Source: Pseudomonas arsenicoxydans
GTDB taxonomy: Bacteria > Pseudomonadota > Gammaproteobacteria > Pseudomonadales > Pseudomonadaceae
Assembly: GCF_006438915.1 (NCBI RefSeq)
Contig: NZ_RCZE01000005.1
Span: forward strand, 1 to 64,000
Reading direction: 5' to 3'
Length of the DNA stretch: 64,000 bases
Part shown: piece after piece, positions 8,114 to 16,909 of the stretch
Layout: every line of letters begins with the position of its first letter
How positions within the stretch are numbered: the first letter of the stretch is position 1
Translations under genes and position numbers: made by a program
Notes under the pieces: model-generated
Seen by the model: only the letters and a program-made list of their open reading frames with translations
Told to the model about the DNA's origin: nothing
Databases searched by the model: none

Positions 8114-9795
8114 ATGCGATGACGCACCTGATTGCCGCACCGATTCTGCTACCGCTGTTGACCGCCGCCATCATGTTGATGCTCGGCGAGAAACACCGTC
8201 CGCTGAAGGCCAAAATCAACCTGTTCTCCAGCCTGCTCGGCCTGGGGATTTCCGTGTTGCTGCTGCAATGGACACAAACCACCGGCGTGCCGGGCTCCAT
8301 CGGCGTGTACCTGCCGGGCAACTGGCAAGTGCCGTTCGGCTTGGTGTTAGTGGTCGATCGCCTGTCTGCGTTGATGCTGGTGCTGACCGGGATCATCGGC
8401 GTCAGCGCCTTGCTGTTCGCCATGGCCCGCTGGGACGGCGCCGGTTCCAGCTTCCACGCACTGTTCCAGATTCAATTGATGGGACTGTATGGCGCATTCC
8501 TGACCGCCGACCTGTTCAACCTGTTCGTGTTTTTCGAAGTGCTGCTGGCGGCGTCCTACGGTTTGATGCTGCACGGTTCCGGCCGGCCGCGGGTGTCGGC
8601 GGGGCTGCATTACATCTCGATCAACCTGTTGGCGTCGTCGCTGTTCCTGATTGGCGCGGCGCTGATCTACGGCGTCACCGGCACGCTGAACATGGCCGAC
8701 CTGGCGCTGAAAATCCCGCTGGTGCCGGAAGCCGATCGCGGCTTGCTGCATGCCGGCGCGGGGATTCTCGCGGTAGCGTTTCTGGCCAAGGCCGGGATGT
8801 GGCCGCTGAACTTCTGGCTGGTGCCGGCCTACTCCTCGGCCAGCGCACCGGTGGCGGCGATGTTCGCGATCATGACCAAGGTCGGGGTCTACACCTTGCT
8901 GCGCTTGTGGACGCTGTTGTTCTCCGGTCAGGCCGGGGCGTCCGCCTACTTTGGCGGCGACTGGCTGATCTACGGCGGCATGGCGACGATTGTCTGCGCG
9001 GCATTGGCGATTCTCGCGGCGCAACGCCTGGAAAAGATGGCCAGCCTGAGCATTCTGGTGTCGGCCGGGATTCTGCTGTCCGCCATTGGTTTCGCCCAAC
9101 CAAACCTGATCGCGGCGGCGCTGTTTTATCTGCTCAGCTCGACCCTGGCGTTGAGCGCGTTGTTCCTGCTGGCCGAGTTGATCGAGCGCTCGCGTTCGGT
9201 CAATGAACTGCCGCTGTTCGACGACGCCGACCTGATTGCGCGACCGGCGCCGGCTGCGCAACCGCTCAAAGGCATCAACCTCGATGATGATCAGAAAGCC
9301 GTGGTCGGCCAGGTGATTCCCTGGACAAAGGCCTTCCTCGGCCTGAGCTTCATTGCCTGCGCGCTGCTGATCATCGGCATGCCGCCGCTCTCTGGGTTCA
9401 TCGGCAAACTCAGCCTGCTCAACGCCCTTCTCAACCCGTTGGGCCTGGGTAATGGCGTCGGCGAACCGGTATCGAATGCGGCGTGGGGATTGCTGGCGCT
9501 GTTGATTCTGTCGGGGCTCGCCTCGCTGATCGCGTTCTCGCGCCTGGGTATCCAGCGCTTCTGGACCCCGCAAGAACGCCCATCACCGCTGCTGCGCCGC
9601 TTTGAATGCGTACCGATCATCGTCCTGCTGGGACTGAGCATCGCGCTGACCTTCAAGGCTGAACCGCTGCTGCGCTACACCCAGGCGGCCGCTGACTCCT
9701 TGAACAACCCTCAGCAATACGTAATGGCCGTGCTCGGTACGCGTGCCGTGCCAAGCCCGGAAGCCAAGGCGGCGATGTTGGAGATGCAACCATGA
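8110..9795 (+). CDS. mrpD: Mrp antiporter subunit D
   Basis: This 561-residue ND2/ND4-like subunit has about 14 helices, including the KAGMWPLNFWLVPAYSSASA motif with the lysine and proline of the proton path. It is longer than many MrpD proteins (about 500), largely through a polar stretch near residues 370-400 (around FDDADLIARPAPAAQPLKGI). It overlaps mrpC and mrpE by four bases each. With MrpA it forms the proton- and sodium-translocating part of the antiporter. Confidence 0.95.
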   Translation: MNAMTHLIAAPILLPLLTAAIMLMLGEKHRPLKAKINLFSSLLGLGISVLLLQWTQTTGVPGSIGVYLPGNWQVPFGLVLVVDRLSALMLVLTGIIGVSALLFAMARWDGAGSSFHALFQIQLMGLYGAFLTADLFNLFVFFEVLLAASYGLMLHGSGRPRVSAGLHYISINLLASSLFLIGAALIYGVTGTLNMADLALKIPLVPEADRGLLHAGAGILAVAFLAKAGMWPLNFWLVPAYSSASAPVAAMFAIMTKVGVYTLLRLWTLLFSGQAGASAYFGGDWLIYGGMATIVCAALAILAAQRLEKMASLSILVSAGILLSAIGFAQPNLIAAALFYLLSSTLALSALFLLAELIERSRSVNELPLFDDADLIARPAPAAQPLKGINLDDDQKAVVGQVIPWTKAFLGLSFIACALLIIGMPPLSGFIGKLSLLNALLNPLGLGNGVGEPVSNAAWGLLALLILSGLASLIAFSRLGIQRFWTPQERPSPLLRRFECVPIIVLLGLSIALTFKAEPLLRYTQAAADSLNNPQQYVMAVLGTRAVPSPEAKAAMLEMQP

Positions 9796-10280
9796 AGCGC
9801 CTGTTTCCTGCGCCCTGGCTGTCGTTAGCACTCTTGCTGTTATGGCTGGTGCTGAACCAGTCGATCAGCCCTGGCAACCTGTTGCTCGGTGCGATGCTGG
9901 GCTTCTGCGCGCCGTTGATGATGCGCAAGTTGCGACCATTACCGATTCGTATACGTCGCCCGGACGTGATCCTGCGCTTGCTGCTGGTGGTCTGTCGCGA
10001 TGTGGTGATGTCCAACCTCGCCGTGGCCTGGGGCGTGCTCAACGCCGGTCGTCGTCCGGCCCGCTCGCGCTTCATCAAGGTGCCGCTGGACTTGCGCGAC
10101 GCCAATGGCCTCGCCGCGCTGTCGGCGATCTGCACCGTAGTGCCTGGCACCGTCTGGTCGGAGCTGGCGCTGGACCGCAGCATCCTGTTGCTGCATGTGT
10201 TCGATCTGGATGACGAAGCGCTGTTCATCCAGCACTTCAAGGCGACCTATGAGCGCCCCTTGATGGAGATCTTCGAATGA
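9792..10280 (+). CDS. mrpE: Mrp antiporter subunit E
   Basis: This 162-residue MNHE-family protein has N-terminal helices (WLSLALLLLWLVLNQSISPG) and the C-terminal soluble region typical of MrpE, with LSAICTVVPGTVWSELALD near residue 120. The ATGA overlap with mrpD and the overlap with mrpF keep it in the coupled operon. MrpE is needed for assembly of the complex rather than for transport itself in studied systems. Confidence 0.93.
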   Translation: MKRLFPAPWLSLALLLLWLVLNQSISPGNLLLGAMLGFCAPLMMRKLRPLPIRIRRPDVILRLLLVVCRDVVMSNLAVAWGVLNAGRRPARSRFIKVPLDLRDANGLAALSAICTVVPGTVWSELALDRSILLLHVFDLDDEALFIQHFKATYERPLMEIFE

Positions 10281-10555
10281 GCGCATTGCTGTCGAACGCC
10301 ATCCTGGCGAGCCTGTTCCTGTTTTCCGTGGCGATGATCCTGACGCTGCTCCGCCTGTTCAAAGGGCCATCGGCCCAGGATCGGGTTCTGGCTCTGGATT
10401 ATCTATACATCATCGCGATGCTGATGATGCTGACGCTGGGCATTCGTTATGCCAGTGACACCTATTTCGAGGCGGCGCTGTTGATCGCCCTGTTCGGTTT
10501 CGTCGGCTCGTTTGCCCTGGCGAAATTCCTGCTGCGTGGCGAGGTGATCGAATGA
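10277..10555 (+). CDS. mrpF: Mrp antiporter subunit F
   Basis: This 92-residue protein has three helices and the family segment RLFKGPSAQDRVLALDYLY at the end of helix 1. It matches MrpF/MnhF in length. Four-base overlaps on both sides place it fifth in the six-gene operon. Confidence 0.93.
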   Translation: MSALLSNAILASLFLFSVAMILTLLRLFKGPSAQDRVLALDYLYIIAMLMMLTLGIRYASDTYFEAALLIALFGFVGSFALAKFLLRGEVIE

Positions 10556-10914
10556 GTGGCGAACTGTCGCTGTGGGTTGAGATTCCGGTAGCGATTCTGC
10601 TGCTGCTCAGCAGTCTGTTCGCGCTGATCGGCGCCATTGGCCTGGTGCGGATGAAGGATTACTTCCAGCGCATGCACCCACCGGCGCTGGCTTCGACCTT
10701 GGGTGCTTGGTGCGTGGCGTTGGCGTCGATCATTTACTTTTCGGCACTCAAATCGGGGCCGGTGCTGCATGCCTGGCTGATTCCGATTCTGTTGGCGATT
10801 ACGGTGCCGGTGACGACGTTGCTGCTGGCTCGGGCGGCGTTGTTTCGCAAGCGTATGGCTGGGGACGATGTGCCGGCTGAGGTGAGTAGTCGGCGGAGTG
10901 AGCGTGGGAGTTAG
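10552..10914 (+). CDS. mrpG: Mrp antiporter subunit G
   Basis: This 120-residue PhaG/MnhG protein has three helices, with the hallmark GLVRMKDYFQRMHPPALAST between helices 1 and 2. A polar tail rich in Arg/Ser ends the protein. It is the last gene of the operon. No classical terminator follows; a REP pair begins about 30 bases downstream. Confidence 0.93.
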   Translation: MSGELSLWVEIPVAILLLLSSLFALIGAIGLVRMKDYFQRMHPPALASTLGAWCVALASIIYFSALKSGPVLHAWLIPILLAITVPVTTLLLARAALFRKRMAGDDVPAEVSSRRSERGS

Positions 10915-10945
10915 GTCCGAAAATTTTCGTTGACTGGACTGGCCT

Positions 10946-11023
10946 CATCGCGAGCAAGCTCGGCTCCTACATCGGTAACACGGCTTAGATCACCGTAGGA
11001 GCCGAGCTTGCTCGCGATAGCGA
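10946..11023. repeat. REP inverted pair
   Basis: Facing arms ATCGCGAGCAAGCTCGGCTC and GAGCCGAGCTTGCTCGCGAT lie between the convergent mrp operon and DUF3995 gene, where they may act as a 3' mRNA stabiliser or a shared terminator. Confidence 0.9.
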
Positions 11024-11036
11024 TTTCAGCAGCAGC

Positions 11037-11474
11037 TCAAATCCATGCCACTGCCAACAACCCGGCCCCCAACACCACACACAACGGCGAATACACCCAG
11101 GTGTCGAGCCGGGCAAACTTCGAATCCTTGACCTCTTTGAAAAATCCCACCAGGTTCGAATCGCCAATCGCCCGGGCGAACATCAGTATCGCAATGCCAC
11201 TGATCACCCATTGCAGCCAGCCGTCCTGCACCGCCGGCAAACACAGACCGACCCGCAGGCACACCAGCATCGCAATCAGCAGCAACCCCACCGCCACCAG
11301 CAACGTCACGAACCCCGACGGCTTGAACGCCGGCCTTGATTGCGTACCGCCCACCCCAGGCACTCGCGGTATGGCCGCCTCGCTGCCCAACTTGCCACCC
11401 GACGCCCAATACACGTGGACCAGGCTAATCATCAGAAAGATTGAAGCCATCCATTGCGCAACCAACAGGTTCAT
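11037..11474 (-). CDS. DUF3995-type four-helix membrane protein
   Basis: This 145-residue protein has about four hydrophobic helices. The opening SIFLMISLVHVYWASGGKLG and the later FARAIGDSNLVGFFK segment fit the DUF3995 family, which has no known function. It lies 74 bases downstream of the betaine-binding protein gene on the same strand and could be cotranscribed with it, although the products have no obvious link. The reading frame is full length. Confidence 0.75.
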   Translation of the reverse strand: MNLLVAQWMASIFLMISLVHVYWASGGKLGSEAAIPRVPGVGGTQSRPAFKPSGFVTLLVAVGLLLIAMLVCLRVGLCLPAVQDGWLQWVISGIAILMFARAIGDSNLVGFFKEVKDSKFARLDTWVYSPLCVVLGAGLLAVAWI

Positions 11475-11548
11475 ATTCAGTTATCCATCCAGTGAGAGCA
11501 CACGTGCTCCGGGCGGCGATAGCGAATGCAGTTGAGTGGATCACCTGT

Positions 11549-12565
11549 TTACTTCAGGTCGGCGGAGACCTTATCAGCCACCTCCTTGGGAAGCCATGCC
11601 TTCCAGACGTCCGGGTGCGCCTTCATGAACGCTTCCGCGGCCTGGCGTGGCGGGGTGTGTTTTTCGCTCATCTCGGCCAGCGCCTTGTTCAATGGATCGA
11701 TGGGCAAATCGACCTTGCTGAAGAACTCGGTGATTTGCGGGTACTGTTTTTGAAACGGCGCAGACACACCGATGGACAACTTCGAGGCCAGTGAACGGGT
11801 CGGTTTTGGATTTGGATTGTCGGCGTCGGTCAGGGTCTTCCAGGCTTCGGCGTCGAAGGGTGGCTCCTCCAGCTGGATCAGCTTGAAGCGTCCGAGCAAG
11901 GGCGTCGGTGACCAGTAATAGAACAGCACCGGCTTGCCGCGATGGATCGACGAGGTGATTTCCGCGTCCAGCGCCGCCCCGGAACCGCTGCGAAAATTCA
12001 CGTAGCTGTCGTTCAGGCCATAGGCGGTAAGTTTCTGCTTGTTCACCACCTCCGACGTCCAGCCGATCGGACTGTTGAGGAAGCGGCCCTTGCCCGGGGT
12101 TTCCGGGTCGTTGAACACGTCTTTGTATTTGGGCAGGTCGCTGACACTGCGCAGCTCCGACGCCAGTGGCTTGATGCCTTTGGCCGAGTCACCCTTGATC
12201 ACGTATTCCGGAACCCACCAGCCTTCGGTCGCGCCCTTGACCGTATCGCCCAGGCTGACGACCTTGCCTTCGGCCTCTGCCTTGACCCAGACCGGGCTGC
12301 GACCGGCCCACTCTTCGCCTATGACTTGAATGTCATTGTTGGCCAGCGCGGTCTCCAGGGTAATGGTGGTGCCCGGCAAGGTATCCGTCGGTAGTCCGTA
12401 GCCCTTCTCGACAATGATCCGCAGGATATCGGTGATCAGGCTGCCGCTTTCCCAATTCAGGTCGGCGAAGTGGATCGGAGCCTGGGCGGCATATACCGGA
12501 ACGGGTGACGCCAACAACCCGACACTGGCCACGGACGCAGCCAGTAACCGTCGAAATCCTTTCAT
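11549..12565 (-). CDS. Glycine betaine/choline-type ABC substrate-binding protein (orphan)
   Basis: This 338-residue OpuAC-family protein has a signal peptide (MKGFRRLLAASVASVGLLAS, cut after about VYA). The start at 12565 has a GAGGTG ribosome-binding site; longer frames would bury the signal. The mature part carries the family pattern DLNWESGSLITDILRIIVEK and several tryptophans (EGWWVPEY, FYYWSPTPLLG) of the kind that cage quaternary amines. No permease or ATPase gene is adjacent. In other pseudomonads, orphan binding proteins of this type feed a shared CbcWV transporter, so an exported quaternary-ammonium receptor is the best guess. Confidence 0.85.
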   Translation of the reverse strand: MKGFRRLLAASVASVGLLASPVPVYAAQAPIHFADLNWESGSLITDILRIIVEKGYGLPTDTLPGTTITLETALANNDIQVIGEEWAGRSPVWVKAEAEGKVVSLGDTVKGATEGWWVPEYVIKGDSAKGIKPLASELRSVSDLPKYKDVFNDPETPGKGRFLNSPIGWTSEVVNKQKLTAYGLNDSYVNFRSGSGAALDAEITSSIHRGKPVLFYYWSPTPLLGRFKLIQLEEPPFDAEAWKTLTDADNPNPKPTRSLASKLSIGVSAPFQKQYPQITEFFSKVDLPIDPLNKALAEMSEKHTPPRQAAEAFMKAHPDVWKAWLPKEVADKVSADLK

Positions 12566-12636
12566 GCTTTTGCACCTCGTGCTGTTCACAGCAATAGCAG
12601 GATGGCCTGATGGAAGACCGCGGGCCTCAAAATATT

Positions 12637-12650
12637 CAGTCAATTGACTG
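12637..12650. promoter_or_regulatory. Perfect 14-base palindrome upstream of the betaine-binding gene
   Basis: CAGTCAATTGACTG is a perfect dyad 71 bases before the start codon at 12565, in the only intergenic space upstream of that gene. It is a plausible binding site for a dimeric repressor or activator; its partner is unknown. Confidence 0.4.
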
Positions 12651-12682
12651 TAGTAGAGGATCCTGATGTCGAGGGGCTGGAT

Positions 12683-12886
12683 TTAATTTTCGGAAGATTC
12701 CTGCAAGCGGGATAGCTCTCTTCTGACCATGCTGGCGAACGCCGCCGGACGCAGCGTATAGATCTGTGACGCCACCCAATTCAGCCAGGTTCCCTGCAGA
12801 ACAGCCTTCTGCTCGAACAACCGAAGGGCTTCAGTGTGGGCACTGGCCTGGTTCTGTTCGTGGAAATCGGCGCGGGTCAGGGTCAT
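12683..12886 (-). CDS. Hypothetical protein (67 aa)
   Basis: This is a small soluble protein starting MTLTRADFHEQNQASAHTEA. The ATG at 12886 overlaps the stop of the upstream gene (TAATG), which argues for translational coupling and against the longer frame. It is rich in Ala, Leu and Arg, probably helical, and has no signal peptide or cysteine. I do not recognise the family. Confidence 0.6.
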   Translation of the reverse strand: MTLTRADFHEQNQASAHTEALRLFEQKAVLQGTWLNWVASQIYTLRPAAFASMVRRELSRLQESSEN

Positions 12887-13335
12887 TACTCGCTGGCCTT
12901 GAAGGTCACCAGTTCGCCCTTGCGCCACTTGGCGGCTTTGGCGGTCACGGCTTTCAGGGTTTTAGTCAGGCCTTCCTGCAATTGTTGATGGGCGGCGAAC
13001 ACCATCACCACGCTATGACCTTCCTTGAACACAATTGCCTGACCATCGGCGGTGGTGACAAACGCGTAATCGCCCAGGCCATACACCGTCAATTTGATTT
13101 CGCGGAACTTGATGTCCAGCTTGCCGCCTTCGCGACTGGGCAGGACCGAAGCGCTGAAGTGATCGCCAACCTTGAGTTTGAGCCCAGGCTTGTCATCCAC
13201 CACCAGCGCTTCTTCGGTGTCGATCTCGGCAATGTAAATGCCTTCGGCGTTCTGTTCGGTGACGTAGACGAAACGAGATTGGAACTGTTTAACCAACTTT
13301 GCGCGCAAATCACCCAGCACGAACAAAGCATGCAT
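12886..13335 (-). CDS. Hypothetical protein (149 aa), first gene of a two-gene unit
   Basis: The product starts MHALFVLGDLRAKLVKQFQS and ends in a basic stretch (KAAKWRKGELVTFKASE). It has alternating hydrophobic/charged strands (GIYIAEIDTEEALVVDD, KLDIKFREIKLTVYGLGDYA), suggesting a beta-rich soluble domain followed by a helical tail. The start is uncertain: no strong ribosome-binding site is seen, and the open frame extends 35 codons further upstream. I could not assign a family. Its stop overlaps the start of the 67-residue gene, so the two are probably made together. Confidence 0.6.
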   Translation of the reverse strand: MHALFVLGDLRAKLVKQFQSRFVYVTEQNAEGIYIAEIDTEEALVVDDKPGLKLKVGDHFSASVLPSREGGKLDIKFREIKLTVYGLGDYAFVTTADGQAIVFKEGHSVVMVFAAHQQLQEGLTKTLKAVTAKAAKWRKGELVTFKASE

Positions 13336-13767
13336 ATCGAGATTACTTACTGCCAAGGAAACATCCCCACATCTGAAATGGATGCCGCACGCAGGAAAAG
13401 CGTGCAGCAGAAAAAAGCGGCCATGCCGAGGGTCTAGCAAAAAAACCGGGTTGAAATCCTGATCCGGGCAGAGGGCTCATGCATCGCGAGGACCGTGAGC
13501 GTACTGGAATAACACTCGCGCCGTCTTCCCTCAACGTCGTCAGATGTTGAAGGAAAATGCCCTTCTTGCTGCCAGAGGAAACAGGACTACCAACTTTAAG
13601 GAAAAAACCCTACAAGAAAAGCAATTTTTCCGACAGATCGTCGGCAAAAAATTGCTTTAGATGGTCACCACTCGCTAAGCCGTGATGACGATTCTAGAGC
13701 AGCGATGCTGACAGAGACTAGCCAAAACGGCGTACATACGTCGGCAAAACAATGAAAAGGACTTCAT
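13336..13767. other. Intergenic region, no gene seen; contains a long AT-rich hairpin
   Basis: This 432-base gap separates divergent small genes. It holds one striking structure: near-complementary arms AAAGCAATTTTTCCGAC and GTCGGCAAAAAATTGCTTT at about 13618-13658, around the inner dyad CGACAGATCGTCG. The runs of T and A at both sides would let it act as a bidirectional terminator, or it could be a protein site. No convincing coding frame or tRNA was found in the rest. Confidence 0.55.
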
Positions 13768-14025
13768 ATGTGCACAATGACTCACTTTGCAACCGCCCAG
13801 ACGCCTGACGCGCAGACCTCGCTGCCGCCTCAGGGGTTGTTCGAACACCCTCCATTTTCCGCTGAAAATTCTACCCGGCCAAGGTTTCAGGTCGTTCTGG
13901 CCGGGCACGCGTTCTTTCATATCAAGGAAACTTCCACAGGACGCGTCAGAGGTTTCCGCGGTGACCACAACCAGGCCTGCGCGCTAGCCCGCTCACTTGA
14001 GTCCCGCGAATCAAGCAACCGTTGA
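13768..14025 (+). CDS. Hypothetical protein (85 aa)
   Basis: An AAAAGGAC ribosome-binding site sits 5 bases before the ATG. The first half is low-complexity and proline-rich (TAQTPDAQTSLPPQGLFEHP). The second half looks like a compact domain, FQVVLAGHAFFHIKETSTGR followed by VRGFRGDHNQACALARSLES. The DHNQACALARSLE end resembles short DUF1652/PA-type Pseudomonas proteins only loosely, so I leave it unnamed. Codon usage agrees with the neighbours. Confidence 0.6.
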   Translation: MCTMTHFATAQTPDAQTSLPPQGLFEHPPFSAENSTRPRFQVVLAGHAFFHIKETSTGRVRGFRGDHNQACALARSLESRESSNR

Positions 14026-14171
14026 GTTCATTTCAATAGACGTTTCGTCACACCGCCGAGTTAACTCAGCCGTCAGCGGGCAACTACTGCCATACTGCCC
14101 GCCCCATGAAACCCGTTCCCACGTCGGACGGCGCTCAAAACAACAAAACATTTCCAAGGGAAGGCTGCTAC

Positions 14172-14402
14172 GTGACGGAATTTGATATCGGCGAATTTAT
14201 TATCCGGGGCGAAGCCAGAGAGGTCGACGGCGAATTCCAGGCAGTGATAGTTATGCGCGCCAAACCGAAGTTGACCACAGTGACGTATCACCAGGTCGAG
14301 AAAGATCGCTGGTTCAAAACGGCAGATGTCGCCGCCGTCGCCGCTCAGGAAGCGGCCATAGAACTGAAGGCTGCCGTTGATGCAGGCGCATTGAAAGCCT
14401 GA
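14172..14402 (+). CDS. Hypothetical protein (76 aa), GTG start
   Basis: I placed the start at the GTG at 14172 because AGGGAAGG lies 7 bases before it, while the upstream ATG at 14106 has no ribosome-binding site. The product opens TEFDIGEFIIRGEAREVDGE and has an alternating strand pattern (FQAVIVMRAKPKLTTVTYHQ) followed by an alanine-rich helix. It is small, soluble and of unknown function. It sits in a run of four small genes typical of Pseudomonas genomes. Confidence 0.6.
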   Translation: MTEFDIGEFIIRGEAREVDGEFQAVIVMRAKPKLTTVTYHQVEKDRWFKTADVAAVAAQEAAIELKAAVDAGALKA

Positions 14403-14532
14403 TCATCGAATTTGCCGTCTATGCTCACTCCTGCTTTTGAACATCCATCGAACTCCTGAAGCGCGGCCTCCTCAGATGCATTGAAGCCGCACTTCAGATC
14501 TCGCATTCGACGCGACCCACCAGGAGATGAAC

Positions 14533-14772
14533 ATGGATTCACCCACACACGACTTGAAAGGTTTGTTCGACCAACTTGGCCTGGACTCCAGCCAAAAGGG
14601 TATCGACGATTTCATCGCCAGCCATTCACCATTGCCCGACGACAAGAAAATGATCGACGCCGAGTTCTGGACCCCGCAACAAGCCGGCTTCCTCAAAGAA
14701 CAACTGCGTGAAGACGCCGATTGGGCGCGAGTGGTCGACGACCTGAACCTGCGTCTGCACCAGGTTCACTAA
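14533..14772 (+). CDS. DUF2789 family protein (79 aa)
   Basis: The start at 14533 has AGGAG at the proper 6-base spacing; the in-frame ATG at 14527 touches the AGGAG and is less likely. The sequence matches the DUF2789 pattern: an amphipathic opening (LKGLFDQLGLDSSQKGIDDF), the FWTPQQAGFLKEQLREDADW centre and a short C-terminal helix. The function of the family is unknown. It is convergent with the next gene, with 9 bases between the stops. Confidence 0.8.
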   Translation: MDSPTHDLKGLFDQLGLDSSQKGIDDFIASHSPLPDDKKMIDAEFWTPQQAGFLKEQLREDADWARVVDDLNLRLHQVH

Positions 14773-14781
14773 CCCGCACAC

Positions 14782-14985
14782 TCAGTGCAGGCTGTCCGGT
14801 GATTCAGCATTCAATTGCGCCAGCCAGGCAGCCCTGCACTCTTCGGCTTCATCGCGACTGGAAAAAGCCGTCCCCCGGCGCTCACCGTTTAGCAGCACAA
14901 CCCAACAAACGCTTTGCCCCGTCGCGCGCAAACAGGCGGGCACCCCGCTGCCAATCATCACCGCGACATCCACTTTGCTTTGCAT
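14782..14985 (-). CDS. Hypothetical protein (67 aa)
   Basis: GAGAGG lies 6 bases before the ATG at 14985. The protein begins MQSKVDVAVMIGSGVPACLR. It has a two-strand core (SVCWVVLLNGERRGTAFSSR) and a helix with DEAEECRAAW. It contains three cysteines but no CxxC pair. It is a conserved-looking short Pseudomonas protein without a name that I know. Confidence 0.6.
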   Translation of the reverse strand: MQSKVDVAVMIGSGVPACLRATGQSVCWVVLLNGERRGTAFSSRDEAEECRAAWLAQLNAESPDSLH

Positions 14986-15105
14986 GCTGGCCTCTCGAAT
15001 TTCATTAGCAACCTAACTATATAGGCATGTTAATGAATTCATCCGCGAGGAAACAGCAACGAGGCTGCACAGCTTCGTTGCCGCAATCGTAACAATGGCC
15101 AACGT

Positions 15106-16710
15106 CTAGCGTGGACCCTGCGGCTTGTAACCCAGGCGCAAACCGCCCCAATGCCGGCCCTTGACGAGGATGGGCACCGAGAGGTCGTGCATCAGTTCGC
15201 CGGTGTCACGGGTGTAGGTTTGCAACAACACAGGCTGTTGATGGCTGCCACAGCGGATACCGGTGCGGTCAGCGAATTTGCGCTTGGTGCGGTTTTGCAA
15301 GGTATCGACCTTTGCATCGCCCGTCAGAGGTTGGCTGAAAACCTTGTTGTGAGTCGGCACATAACCCTGCTGCGTGCAGGCGATGGCAAACACCAGGCCT
15401 TCATGACGTGGCAACAACGGCTCCTGAATCGTCGGCAGGACCTGATCGGTGTAGCGGTCGAAACGGGTCTGGAACTTGGCCGGGCTGGTGTTGGGGATCG
15501 CCTGGTAATTGCGGTCAAACAAGTCATCGAGACTGACACGGCCCTGGTCGATATCCGCTTCGAAACGCGCGGCAATCTGGCTCGCGCCCTCCCGGGCGAG
15601 GTCATAAATCCGTTGGTGATAATCATCGAGTCCGACTTCGGCCAGGCGTTCGCTGATGGATTCGGCCTGTCCTTCCATTTGCACGGCGGCTTGGGCCAGA
15701 CGCTGGGTCTGCTGGTCGCTGACCGCCAGATCGCTGCGCATCTGTTCGATCGCATGAAACAGGCTGTCGAGTTGCTCGCGATTGGTGTCCGCGCCACGGG
15801 CGATTTCCCCGACCTGATGTTCGACACCCGCGGCCAGGCGCGCAATGTTTTCCAGGTGTTGACCGGTGTGCTCGACCTGTTCGACACCGGTGTCAAGGTC
15901 GCTGGACAGTTGGCGGATCTGCTCGACGACCTGAGCGGTGCGTTGCTGAATATCGGCGACCATTTCGCCGACTTCACCGGTCGCCGTCGCGGTGCGCGCC
16001 GCCAGACCCCGTACTTCATCGGCCACCACCGCAAAACCGCGCCCGTGCTCCCCGGCCCGCGCCGCTTCGATAGCGGCGTTCAACGCCAGCAGATTGGTCT
16101 GGCTGGCGATCGACTGGATCACCAGGCTCACCCGCTGGATATCGTCACTGCGCAGGCTCAGGGCCTCGATCAGCTCGCGACTGTTGCTGGCGCGCTCGCT
16201 GAGTTGATGCATGCGGGCGATGGACTCGATCAGTTCCTTGCGCCCGGCCGCGCCGCTCTGATGCGCTTCACTGGCGGCGCCGAGCGCTTCGCGGCTGAGT
16301 TTGGACGTGACTTGTTCGGTCGCGATCATCGCCTCGGCATTGCGAACAATCTGTGCCGCTGCGCCGAGTTGCGATTGCAGCTTGTCCGCCAGTTGCTTGA
16401 CCGAAAAGGCCACGCCGGCCGCAGACAGTGCGTTATGACTGGTGGTGTAGGAAAGATCGCGGGTCAAAGCGGTGATGGCGCTGAGGTTTTCCGCCGGCGA
16501 GTCTTGAGGCGCAGCGCGAGAACGCAGACGCGGCAACCAGACAATCAGCACCGCCAACGGCAGGCCAACGTAAAGCGGCCAGCCACCCAACGCCATGCCG
16601 CACAACAACAGCATCAGGGCGATGCTTTGCAGGGTCGGCGTCAGCCACGGGTTTTTCGGCAAAAGCACTGGCGCAGGCGCGGCCGTCGCCAGAGATCCGT
16701 CTCTCGTCAT
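15106..16710 (-). CDS. Methyl-accepting chemotaxis protein with C-terminal sensor region
   Basis: This protein has 534 residues from the ATG at 16710 (547 if the ATG at 16749 is used). The N-terminus has a tight transmembrane hairpin at about residues 28-61 with almost no periplasmic loop. The signalling domain follows, with the hairpin-tip sequence [20 protein letters not shown]. After the signalling helices comes a region of about 150 residues (from [20 protein letters not shown] to the end) containing [13 protein letters not shown] and [13 protein letters not shown], which looks like a Cache/PAS-like sensor placed after the signalling domain. It probably senses an intracellular or membrane-permeant cue. 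The gene is transcribed alone. Confidence 0.85.
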   Translation of the reverse strand: MTRDGSLATAAPAPVLLPKNPWLTPTLQSIALMLLLCGMALGGWPLYVGLPLAVLIVWLPRLRSRAAPQDSPAENLSAITALTRDLSYTTSHNALSAAGVAFSVKQLADKLQSQLGAAAQIVRNAEAMIATEQVTSKLSREALGAASEAHQSGAAGRKELIESIARMHQLSERASNSRELIEALSLRSDDIQRVSLVIQSIASQTNLLALNAAIEAARAGEHGRGFAVVADEVRGLAARTATATGEVGEMVADIQQRTAQVVEQIRQLSSDLDTGVEQVEHTGQHLENIARLAAGVEHQVGEIARGADTNREQLDSLFHAIEQMRSDLAVSDQQTQRLAQAAVQMEGQAESISERLAEVGLDDYHQRIYDLAREGASQIAARFEADIDQGRVSLDDLFDRNYQAIPNTSPAKFQTRFDRYTDQVLPTIQEPLLPRHEGLVFAIACTQQGYVPTHNKVFSQPLTGDAKVDTLQNRTKRKFADRTGIRCGSHQQPVLLQTYTRDTGELMHDLSVPILVKGRHWGGLRLGYKPQGPR

Positions 16711-16845
16711 CTTCGTCACCCCACGATCTTCTAATTGTTGTCTTCGCATTAAACGCCACCACAAGGCCATTATCTATGGTCCATTAGTCGCGTGTACTGC
16801 AGCAGATCAATAGAGGCGCGAGAGGTTTTTCGCAGACGAAAAAAA

Positions 16846-16895
16846 GCATCGCGGGCCAGCCTTGCTCCTTTGGGAGCGAGGCTCGCCCGCGATGC
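16846..16895. repeat. REP-like hairpin / possible bidirectional terminator
   Basis: The arms GCATCGCGGGC(CA)GCCTTGCTCC and GGGAGCGAGGCTCGCCCGCGATGC form a strong stem of about 22 bases. It lies between the MCP gene start and the DksA-like gene stop and is a divergent member of the REP group. Confidence 0.7.
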
Positions 16896-16909
16896 GGGGC
16901 GCTACGAAA

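Noticed and set aside
8347..9573. 408-codon minus-strand frame opposite mrpD
   Set aside because: Antisense shadow with Gln/Arg-rich, non-membrane composition. mrpD is unmistakable on the plus strand.
15151..16734. 527-codon plus-strand frame opposite the chemoreceptor
   Set aside because: Antisense shadow. The minus strand gives a clear chemoreceptor with its conserved hairpin tip.
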